From: Undaria pinnatifida
Taxonomy: Eukaryota > Sar > Phaeophyceae > Laminariales > Alariaceae
Length of the DNA stretch: 64,000 nucleotides
Reading direction: 5' to 3'
NCBI GenBank assembly: GCA_012845835.1
Contig: JABAKD010000027.1
Coordinates: 15,948,573 to 16,012,572 of the forward strand
In this document: positions 23,178 to 35,320 of the stretch, one piece after another
Position numbering within the stretch: the stretch's first letter is position 1
How the letters are laid out: every line of letters starts with the position of its first letter
Program-made: the position numbers and the translations under genes
The notes under the pieces: model-generated
The model's database searches: none
Seen by the model: the letters and a program-made list of their open reading frames with translations, nothing else
Told to the model about the DNA's origin: nothing

Positions 23178-26100
23178 TCCACCTGCCTCCCCTTTCCTTC
23201 CCAGTTATAGTTGATAGTCATCCTCCGCACTCTTCCAAGGCCTAGGTGGCACATCAAACATCAAGCATCAAACATCAAACATCAAACATCAAACATCAAA
23301 CATCAAGCATCAAACATCAAACATCAAACATCAAACATCAAACATCAAACATCAAACATCAAACATCAAACACCAAACATCAAACATCAAACATCAAACA
23401 TCAAACATCAAACATCAAACATCAAATATCAAACATCAAACATCATACGGGGGAACAGGGGACGTCCACGAGAGAGGGGTTATTTGTTATTTGTTTCGTC
23501 TTGATTCCTTGCGTCTTTCTGCACATACAGTAGGGGTCGCCCGACAATGCGGTATCCCAATATCAGGCTGTATCCCGATATAAGGCGGTCGATTTCGCAT
23601 GACACTACTGGGGAAGGGCACTCATAACCTGGAACGATCAAGGCGGTTTCCCCCAATTAGGCGGTCATTTTGCTCTCTATAGCACACCACCGCCTTAGAA
23701 GGGGACCCTTGCTGTGCGTGGTAATTTCCCGTTCCGGGAGTGCTTCTGTTTTTTCTCTGTCACGTTCTTGTAGTTTCTTTGCTTGTTTTTTGCTGTGTTA
23801 TTCGCACCCGGTACGCTGACATTTTGTTGTGTCTTCGTCTGTTCATTTGTGATTACTTGCTTTTGGTTTCTCTGGTACACCGCAGTCTGTCAGCACAGAT
23901 TTCGTTACTCTCTATGATACGATCAAGAATCGTGATGGACGCTATTATAATATTAATGTCAATATCATAGATGTTCTATTAATGGTGATGCCGTTGCAGC
24001 GTTGGGTACGTAGAAAAAAACAATTTAACGTGAACACAACACCACACAAAAAAAAGAGAAAACGCAGGAAAACGAATGTTAAGAAAACTGCTGTTTTCTT
24101 GTGTGCTGGGATGCGCACACACAAAAAAATGGCAAACGTACTTGTATGATACTTGAAAAATGAAAAAATATGATGTATACGAGGCAGAAGGAACATGAAG
24201 AAAAGTGTTTTCGGCTTGCGGGGTGGGATGTTTTATGAGCGATCGTCGTCAAAGATTACCACGGTATGTTATGATGATGATGGTCGATGCTTGCACATCA
24301 TTATCGGATGGCAGCGATAAAACATGGAAACGTCCACGGGTACTGATACTCCTGCTGCTGCTGTGACTGCTCCTGCGTGCATCTGTAAGATACGAACATG
24401 ATTCTCGTACTTGACGCTTCGAAGTCGTAGTAGCATAACAGCAGCACTACAGCAGCAGCAGTCGCTAGGAAGTCGCGTAGCATGATATTCGATAGTTGTC
24501 TAGTCTAAAGCTGTCGTAAACTTATCTACTCCCGTACGTTGTTCGTGGTCCGCGGACGACGCTTCAGGCAAGCAAGTCGAAAGGAGAGTTCCCGACGTAT
24601 GTACTACGTGCTGTTGGACGTGGTCAAAATTACAACCCCGCATTCGCTCGTAAACACGAAATCTCAAAACGTGTTCGTGGATTTTCTGGCGATGCAATTT
24701 GATACCTGGTACAGCAGCAGTATCATGATACCGGGGTATAATGTACCAGGTGCATAGCGCCTGGCATGGAAACAGGAGAAGGCGTAATTACGCTATGTTT
24801 ACCCACCCCGCTGCCCCGAACCTTTGATCTCTGTCGAGACCAGAGGCCAGAAGGGTCTCGTCCGTGTCTGCCTAAGATAAGAGCTTGGAAAGTTCCGAAA
24901 AATATATTTTGGTGCCTGAAACAGCTGTGTGACAGGTATCAGAGCATACTATTCATACAGCAGTACCTGCTCGACATTCGACACCGTAGTTTCACATGAA
25001 CTCGCATAGTCAAGTCCGCGGTCATATATAGGACTGACTGGTGTATAATGTACTCCGGAGTAAATCTAATACCCACCAAGTACCAGACAGGGTGGTAGTA
25101 ATAATTCGTGCGCGTCAATCATGTTGTTTGATTTGTTCATACAACCACGCGTAGATATCGGCACATTACTTCTTCTTCTTCTCACACTTTTACTTTCCAG
25201 CTTCTGGACAACAAGCCGTGGTCAGAGGTGTCATCCCTTCTTCCCCCCGGTTCTTGCCTTCAATTTTTACAAATTTTTATCGCTACGTAAACAGCCGGGA
25301 AATTGTACCATGTCGTTCGTAGCGACATTTGGCATCCGAACGAACACTACCAGGTATACGATACGATATGAATACGCGGTGTAGTCTACATAGCTAACTG
25401 ATGTATACCCTTGGTACTACACACGGGACTATGATACGCATGATACGTATAACGTATATATACGCATGTCTGCTGCTGTACTGCTGCTGGCTATGTTGCC
25501 GAGAGGAAATTCCCAGTCCGGCGATAAAAATAGAAAATAGCCCGGTGTGCTCTTTCAAGAGCTGCATCTGTCATGTCGTACCCGTCCATAGCACAGCAGT
25601 ACCGTTTCGCCCCGTCCCGACGAAAAATCGAAAAGCGTTACGACTGAAATTGCAATACAATTCAACAAAAATAAGCCCACCCGTGTGCTGACTACGCAAC
25701 TGCTACGTAAGACCATCGACTTCGCGAGTTCGAGCTCCCTCGAGGAACTTTTTCTTGTTAAAAGAAATCGACAAGCAAAAAGCGCCTAATTCTTAGCGGA
25801 TGTTTGCACAATTCGACGCCAGCCGGCGAGCGAAGAAAACGCAGAAACGTTGTCGAGACGAAAAGAAGGCATGCACCTTAGATGCACCTTTTAGATGCAC
25901 CTTAGATGCACCTTAGTGACCAGGGGGGGGCGGGGCGTGCCCGGTACCGTACCTGGTACCGTACCTGGTACCGTACCTGGTACTGTGCCTGGTACCGTGC
26001 CTGGTATCGTGCCTGGTATGGGATCTGAGTTTCGAAAAAAGAGGGAGCTGGGCAAAAGAGGCGACGATAAAAGCAACACGTTAAACGAAAAAAAGAAAAA

Positions 26101-28176
26101 AACTACAGGTCGCACAAGTACCTGATTGATGCAACACCACCTCCTCCGAGGAAAACCCTGATTGATGATGTTTACTTGTTTACGGGTCACATCCTGTTCT
26201 GCACGTGCTGCATGCAATGTGCATTGCCATCAAATATTAAAATATCAAATATCATACGAGTACAAGTACGTAGTATTACTAAAAAAAAAATACCATCCAG
26301 CTGTGAGGGTCGCAGATTTTGTCGAAAAAAAATATGTAGCATGCGCAAGAACGAAATAGAAACATAACAACTTGACAAAAAAAAACGGCACGCATTTATT
26401 CGTGGCATACTTCGAAGTATATAATACATATATATATATATATATATATGTAGACGACAACGAACAGCGGCATCATTTCATACCAGGTACGAGTATATAC
26501 TATGGATATCAACACCGCTCGGTGTATATTTAAAAAATGAAAATCGGTGTATATACACCACACACCACATCTTCGTAATATCACACGACACCGCCTCGCA
26601 TTCCCCGCCATCTCCTCGGATACAAACATGGTTACAAAAAGAGCACCAGCGAGCAGGCGGATGGACGCCTGCAGCAGTTCTTTTAACCGCTGCGGCGGCA
26701 AAATTTCTTAGAAAAACATTGGCAGCGACTCGTCCCAGGCCGCGAAAAAACCGATCCTCGGCCAAACAGAGAAGACACGTTTCGCCGGTTGAGGATCGCC
26801 CCAGAACAAAATCTTAGAAATTTGCTGTCGACGTGGCTAAAAGGACGGATCGCTTCGTAGCAGCGTGGACTCTGGGCGAACATGTAATAAGGAATCGTAG
26901 AGATAAAAGTTCTTGATTTTCCTTGACTTTTCGTAGGGTTCGGGTTTTAAAAAAAACAACCACGAGCGCTACGAACGTGGCACGCTGTTTCCCCTGTGCT
27001 CGGCACCCGGGATCCCTGATTCGATCCGGACTTGAGCGGAGTCCTGCCGTTGTTGTTGCTGTCCTCGTCGTTGTTGTACAGGTACAGGGGGCCTTGGGGA
27101 ACGTTTCTTGGATTAATCTTAGGATTCGGGAAACAAAAAATTCGAACGAGCAAAACGTGGCATCCTGTTCTCGCTGCGCTCGGCACTACTTGGATCTCTC
27201 GCCGACCTCATCATCCCACCCGGACCTGAGCCCCGAGCCCTCCACACAAAACTATTCATACTCCTAGAAGGAGATACTCGTACTATACCACAAGGGTTTC
27301 ATGGAGACCTGATAGGAGGTTTCCGTGATTATTCCTAGGACGTTTCCGGTGCAAAAAGAGAGGAACACAAAAAACTTGGCACCCTGCCAACATACCGCTG
27401 TTTGTTCTCTGGGTCCCACGTCGATCTGATCCCACCCAGCTCCAAACTGATCATGCATGCGCATAGGATGCATGCATGCGAAGTAGGCTATACTCTTAAC
27501 GGTGATAGCGAGGCGATAGGTCCGCCACGTGGAAGGCCGAGTAGTCATGGACTACTTGCTTACCGCCAAGCATAAATGAGCCAATATTCGATCCAGGAGA
27601 TCTCTCCTTCTGTCCATGTTTGGGAGTACTCGCAGCCCGCACCATACATACATCAGGCCGGCGTCGCCGTAGGTGTCATAACGCCTACTCTCAGGTAGTT
27701 CCCGGTATATATACACATATATACTTCGAGTATATATCTTCACACTCATCTACTTTCCAGCTTCTGGACAAGCCGTGGTCACGGGTGTCGTCCCTTCTCC
27801 CCCCCGGTTCTTGCCTTCGATTTTTATCGCGCATAGGGTTCAGCAATCCCACTGCTCGTCGATTTTTCATCGAGTGATACATACTGCTGTAACTACTGCT
27901 GTGGTACACGAAAACGTCTCTTGAATGCGAATAGCGCAAAGCCGTGACCACGCAGCTATTACAGCATGAATCAGGAGCACGTTATCATACTAAATAGCAA
28001 CCCCTCCCTTTGGGACTTCAAGAAGGGGGGGAGCGTGTCGACAAAACGAGATGATAGAGTGAAGATAGTGACTTGATGATAGCATCGCCCATAAGAAGCA
28101 CCCAGGGCTGCCGGGGAAAAGGGTGTATTCCGAGTGCAACCACGAGAGGAGAATCTATTAATAGACGCGTACGAGA

Positions 28177-28224
<48 letters not shown>

Positions 28225-31200
28225 GCATAATGGTGATACTTCTTGTGCTTGTACTGTTTCAAACTAGAGACGTACAACGATTCTAACAAAAATACTCTAT
28301 TACACAGCAGTGCACAATAGCTGTGAGATTGAGGTCTTCGTCGAAAATGATCAACTGCAAGCCGCTGTGTGTGGTACTCCCATCGCGCGTGGCATGAGGG
28401 GGGTGTATATTCTCTTGAAGGGCAGAGATCGGCGACTCCCCGTAGTTCTAGCTGTACATACCAGCTTCAACGGGGTGATATTATTATTACACAACGATGT
28501 CCATCCTATAATCTGTCGAGTTTGCTCTTAAATTTCCTACTGTATAACGTTGTTGAGATCGCATGCGTCGTGCTCTGGGTTGCTATTCCTGGCTCCCAAA
28601 CGCTCAACGTCAATAGTGAAATATGATATCTTATTTTCTGCTAATAGCAGTATGGCTTAGCCTCACACACAAAAAAAAAACGCGGGAAAACATGGTGGGA
28701 ACACTAAGGGTAAACCACATGATTATGGTTGATTTTTTTTCTTTTTTTTTCTTGCACACTTTCACTTTCCAGCTTCTGGACACGCCGTGGACACAGGTGT
28801 CATCCCTTCTCCCCGGTTCTTGCCTTCAATTTTTATCGCGCAGAGGGTTCAGCAATCCCACTGCTCGTCGATTGTTCATCGAGTGTTGCTAACTCACGCT
28901 CTCGCGCTTTCCGCAGGTCAATTTGTCCACAAGAAAAAGTCCCAACGAATTTATACGAGTATGCACTCGGCGGGGATCGAACTCACGAAACTGACCTATG
29001 CCAGGCTCGAGGATAACCTGATACGCCACCGGGGCGACCGGTTATATATACCCTTAGGGGCGCATATATATTTTATAAAAAATATTTCAAGGACGTCAGC
29101 CGTGAGTTCGACGAATTTCAGGTCATCTTTATACAAAATAAAATGCATTCCAGCTGCGAGATCGAAAATTTCGTCGAAACCCATCTTTGCAAGCTGTGTG
29201 TGATACTCCGATCGCGCGTATGGGAATGTTATAAGGCTTAGTTCGGGTAAGCTATTGGTCAACCTTTTGTAAGTGTTCAAAGGGACTAATACCCCACCAA
29301 TACCTTAACAGGTGTGTGTCCTCATTAGATTAAGGATATAGGTCGGCGACTCTCTCGTATGTTTATACTTTTTGTATTATAATCGTAGTAGTGTGCGAAT
29401 TCTGTAACAATATATGATTTCAACCATAGTACTGAGTGTCGTATAAGTGTTAAAGAACTGCTACAGGCTAGTAGATAACCCGGTTTAAGAGCGCCCAGGA
29501 TGAGAGCATTCGGGACCCAACACTAAAGAGCGGTCAAATCGGCATTTCCCGTTTATACCAAAAGCTATATATTTCCAACTACAGGTAAGAGCAACATGCG
29601 CTTTTTTCGGCTTGCTCGTCACGGGGCGCTCTTAAACCGGGTTACCCAGTGCAAATAATTGGCGTCGACGTGACTTTTGAGAGTTAAAGGTTGAATGAGG
29701 CCTCCTGCTTCCTCCTGCTACGACCAGGAGGAGACTCTAGGGTTATTACCTCCGCGCTGACCTTGTCAGCACAGCAGTAGTACTATTAATAATAGCGTAT
29801 CAGTCGGGACGCAAACGAAAATGTAAGGACCACTTGGCATCCATATAATAGCGTTCAGAGTCGAAAAAAGATATGCATGCCTGGGGATGTATACACTAGC
29901 TAGTATATACGGCATGCACTCATACCCAAAGTATTGTATTATTGTATGTTATGCTATACCTGGTATACTATACACACACCGTGATCCCCCCCCCACGATT
30001 TTTGGGCTAGGTTAGGACTTAGGCTTCTCGATGGACCGGGCCGGGCCGGGCACATCTTATGAAAAATTGACGGGCCGGGCTGAGCCGCGGCCCATCGTCT
30101 GAAAAATTGATGAGTCGGGCCGGGCCGGGTCGGGCCGGGCCGGGCCGGGCCGCGGCCCACGGACTCAAAAACTGATGGGCCGGGCCGGGCCGCGGCCCAC
30201 GACATGAAAATGACGGGCCGGGTCGACCCACCCGTGTTAAGGTACGGCCTTGAAAGGCCTGTAATTATGTAAGTCGACAGGGAATTGGCCGTTTTCACGT
30301 GATAGGATGGCGTTTTATATTCGGGGTAGTCAGGAGACGAATAGACTCGTGCCTCCCGTCCCATTTGTCACCATCGGTTCGAGGAAATAATGAAAACTGC
30401 TTTTCTCCCGCTTTAAGCTACGAAAGTGAGTAACACCCGGGGGCATGTCCACCTCGTCGACCTGTAGGGATACTCCGTGTCTCACCCCAAGCAACTTAAC
30501 ACCAGCACCAGCCCATGACATGGACTGTTATATAAACCCTTGATCCATGACACCCCCATTATGACTTTGAGTCTAGACTAGGTGTTAGGTGTTAGCTCGT
30601 AGGCTTCTGGTCCTGATTGGGACTTGGTACCAGGCATATCGGTATACTACTACTTAAGTAGTATATTAAGCTGGGGTGCATGGCTTGTATACACCACCAG
30701 GGATGCATATGTTTTTTTGCAGGGTGGTATGCTGGGCGCTGTAGTGATGTATACCAGGTATGTGTTTTTCACATTAAACTGGCATCTCCACCTATTTACA
30801 TCCAGCACAAGCAGTGTTTGTGCCGATGCCTCCTAGTAGAGCGACGAGCTCTGTAGTCACAAACTACAAGACAGAGACACATTGCACTACAGCCACGTGA
30901 TTGGGCCATGATAGCCATGATGGCATTGTATATGGCATGCAATGCCAACCGCAACGAACACGAGGGCAACACGTATACAAGCCGGCACGCCAGACTATTT
31001 TCAGATTATTTGCAACAAAATAAAAGAACAAGAAAGAAAAAAAAAAAGTGATGTCGAGAAAAAAGAACGCCTTTCAATACGAAAACGAGTCGGAAAGCGG
31101 CATACGACTTGACCCAGCTTCGTCGAGGATCGGGATGGTCGTTCGCTAAATGGGGAACACCCGTGCGGTTCGATAGGGCGTTTTCCGGAATACCCCTAGA

Positions 31201-34200
31201 GTTTGAAAAAAAAAAAACAAGGCCGGAATTCTACTGTTAAGGAATTAGAAGGTACTAGTCCGTTTGACCACTGGTAAAAGGTTGACCACTTTTCTACCCA
31301 AACTAAGCCTTATGAGACACTCTTCCCCCTTGAAGCGGTCGGGTAGCAGGTCGGCCGGATATACGGGCGAACGTGTCAATATCCACGCTGTTCCATTTGC
31401 CGGGGATAACGAGGAGAAAACTTTTCAAGTTCGACCGATGACCCTCCTTTGAGGCCGTCTTGGGTACAACGCGAAACGCAAATCATGAGGATGGTGGTTT
31501 GGGCTTGTTTGGCTTGTTTGACCGAGCGCATCAGTTGCATGGGGGGGCGGGAGCCTGGTTGGGGGGATTAGGGAGCAAGGATATGATGCGCTCTACCTTG
31601 CGCGTATCGACATTGGCGTACGCTGACATGACAACGGCTATGTGTTCGGCTTCGATCCGGGCGGCGGCCGCGTCTACGGAGACCTGCCGCTCGCGGGCGA
31701 GGGCGGATGATAAAGGATTCTCCTGACATAAAGGTGGTGCAACCGCAAAAGAGGCAAGCCCTGTCCCTGGTCGATGCAGCCTCCTCTACAGATACGCTAC
31801 AACAAATGGCCATTTCTGACAACCGCACACAGCCTGTATCATCCGCTCTCGCCCGCGAGCGGCAGGTCTCCGTGGGCCCGGCCGCCGCCCGGATCGAAGC
31901 CGAACAAATGGCCGCTGTGAAGTCCGCGTACGTCAATACCGATACGCGCAAGGAAGTGCGTATCGCATCCTTGCCCCCTACGAACCCCAACCAGGCTCTC
32001 GCCTCCCCACAACTGATGCGCTCGGTCAAACAAGCCCAAACCGACATCCTCATGATTTGCGATTTGGGTTTTAGCCAAGAAGCCCAAAAACCCGCGGTTT
32101 GGGTCCACGGGTGGGAACGCACCCTCCACAAAGCTTTCAAGCGTGTTATCGGCCATGGCAAACCGTCCGCCCCCACCCTCAATACCGTCAAAAATTGATG
32201 ACATTTTCGGCCAGGTCTCGCGAGCTTTTGGCCGAGGAGATTTCCGGTCCGGCGGCTTTCGACCTTCTTTTCCAAGCGCTGAGCCGGCAATTCGACCACG
32301 GAGACGCTGCGTCGGCTCTTAGTGAACTGCAGAATTTTGGTGTCCCAAACGATACCCCTTAAGCGGCTTGCTACCGCGGTTTCCGGATGGTAGTTTCAGG
32401 GGTGACAGGCAGCGAGCGCGCGTCGGTGCCAGGGGTGGGGCTGGTCTTGAGTGTAAACGAGCAGTTCCCGCAGCTTCATGCCTAGCCTGTACCCTGGAGA
32501 GCTGGTAACTCGTCCTCTGGGTTTTGGGTCGATCGATGCTATGTGGTTAGCCTTGGCCACCCTCTCGAACAACACGACCCTTGTCACAAATGGTGAACAA
32601 AAAAATCACTCCCTGGTGCGGTATCGCGGGGGGGGGGATGTTTCCGTCCGGTTTCCCGTGGAATGCTCGCGTGTGCGGTCAAAAATCGAGGGGGCCGAGC
32701 CCTCGGAGGGCATGGTTGAGGCGAGCAGTGCAGCCTTTTTAGGGGTACTGGGGCGCCGACGCGGGCCGCGGGGCCGGTTTTACGGGCACCGGCAATGAGG
32801 CGCTATCGCACGTCGGCGAAACATCGCCAAAGTGGCCCTCTCTGCGCCCATCGATTGGGCGTCAGCGGAGGCACGGGAGCTGGTTCTGCTTGACGACGCC
32901 TGCTACTATTATATGGTTAGGAGGCTGTTACGGACACAGGTCACCCGCTAGCAGGTATCTGCACTACTAGTAATACTAGTAATGCTATTAATACTATTAA
33001 ATAATAGGCAGGTTCGTTTACGTTGGTCACTGATTTGAATCAGATAAGCTCTGGTAGTAGCCCCACAAGCCACCGATAGAACCGAACGCTCAACGCGTTG
33101 CGGCTCGAGGAGCAAATGCATCATCCCTCTTTCCTTATACGCGCATGCCTTCAAAGGCATGTAAAACCCTTTTCTACCGTTTCCGTATACTAGATCTTAC
33201 GCCTTGTTACATTCCAGGGCAGTGCCAAAACACTATATACCGGCATTGCAAGACCAGACAACGTAAACTCCTATGAAGAGCTAACCCACAACCGACAAAC
33301 GCGTTTTTTACATGGCCGCGTAGGGATGGTCGTTCGTTGGGGAGGGAATACAACTGGTTCGATAGGACGTTTCTCGGAAAATTCCTAGGGTCCGGAATAA
33401 ACGATCAACACTTGGCACCTTACCCTGCTCCCCCTTAGCACCCTTCCTTCGTACCGTCACTTTTACTTTCCGGCTCAACTCGTATCAATACAACTTTTTT
33501 TTTACCCTTAAGTGACCTTCTGAGCAAGCCGCGATCACAGGCTTCGTCCCATCTCCCTCCCAGTACGTGCTTTCGTTTTTATCGCGCTTGAGGTTCGGCA
33601 TTCCCACTGCTCGTAGATTTGCATCGGGTTTCGCCAATTCGAACCTCTCGTGCGTTCGGCGACGGAACAAGACTCAGAGACAGTCCGGTGCACAATAAAA
33701 ATGCACCAGCCGAGATTCGAACCCCAGCGCAACCGCCGACAAGGATGACAGACAGTCTACCGCTGACCCATCGTCAAGCTCGCCCAATACAATAAGAATA
33801 CAATACGAATACAGTAAGAACGCAGGCGTTATCCCCCCGGGGCCTGACTTCTGTTTACTGACTTCTGTTTCCTTGTATTTACTTTCTACTTGGTGGAGGA
33901 CAAGGTCAGTCAGGCTGTTTAAGGGCCGTGTTTAACGAGTAACTTTTGGTCTTAATCAACATTTCTGGATATTCCTTCTTTTCGTTGCGTTTCCTGATTT
34001 TTGCCGTAAAATTCCCTGAAAGAGGAATGGGAAGCGTTCCCGATATTTTGCTCTAGGCTGAATTTACTGGTGTGGGGGTGAAAAATAATCGTCCTGTTTC
34101 CCTTGACACAACAAAAACAAGAAAACAAACAAAAAAACAGCAAGGACACTTTTCGAGAGGAATGATCGTTAGACCAGGAGCGAGCCTCCCCGTTCAGACC

Positions 34201-35285
34201 ATTGTTTCCTTCAGTAAACTAGAGCGTAATTGCTATGACAACATCCGGCACCCCTCCCCGCTAGGTCTATCTATAGGACAGGTCTTTGTTGTTACTAACG
34301 TACAACAGGTAGGTTGTTTAGAGAGAGAAAAATATAAGCTCGATACTACCAACTCAAGTCGCATGGCTAGATGTAGAAAATAGGTTGCTTCAAGACGCAA
34401 GGAGAGCAGCTCGTTCTTACATAAGCTAAGTTAGTTACACGACTAGACTATGCTTGGAGGCAGGAGAGCAGGTCGTCGTTATTCAACTCAAATCGCACGA
34501 GTACGTTCAGAGACAGGCAAGCACCTCGTTCTTATCCAACTCGAGTTGCACGGTGAGGCCTAAGTCTGACGAAGGAGATTAGATATCTACCTGGTACTAG
34601 ATATCTATCTCATTTGCTCACTTATTTCTCCATCAGACTAGGCTTCCCAAGTAACACGTAATCCCTTCCTCCATCCTATGTTACAAGGGGCTCCAACGGC
34701 CTTCAAAGGCAATACACGCCTACCGCAGCATTACTGCTCTAAGTGATGGCAACATGTGGCAACCCCAGACCGTACTGACTCTCCATTGCTATGATCTCCT
34801 GTGTTGCGGTACGATGAACTCATTCATTCATTCATTCATACTGTGCTATGATAGCTTCGTGTTGCGCTGTTCCACGCTATCGTATGCCAGATACTCCGGA
34901 ACACCTGGTATACACAAAAAACCGTCTGGAATCTACGACACCGTCCTTGACTGCTCGTTTATTTTTTCAATCGTCACTTTTTGCTTTCGAGCTCAACTCG
35001 TAGAAGGTCTTGCCCTCAGCGACCTTCTGGACAAGAGTAGTAGTTGGTTGGTCAGAACAGTAGTAGTTAGTTGCTCACAACTTGTCATCCCTGTCCCCCC
35101 CCGGTACGTGAGTTACTTTGCATCAAGCATATCATAAGGATCAGCATTCCCACTGCTCGTCGATTTGCATCGAATGTTGCCAAATTGCGCTCTCGTACTT
35201 TGGGCTGGTCGATATTTTCAAGAAAAATTCCCTTGCTGAATTTGAACCCACAAAATCGACCTCAATGGTTAGGCGGCTTACTATT

Positions 35286-35320
<35 letters not shown>

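Noticed and set aside
23211-23533. Frames with KHQTSNI repeats, and a possible CRISPR-like array
   Set aside because: The 7-bp direct repeats have no spacers, so there is no CRISPR organisation, and the frames are artefacts of the repeat.
31568-32299. 243-codon minus-strand frame
   Set aside because: It is antisense to the gag remnant and kept open by the inverted repeat and GC-rich codons.
33700-33780. Possible tRNA gene on the minus strand
   Set aside because: A and B boxes are good, but no closed acceptor stem or plausible anticodon arm can be formed, and it continues into the SINE body.
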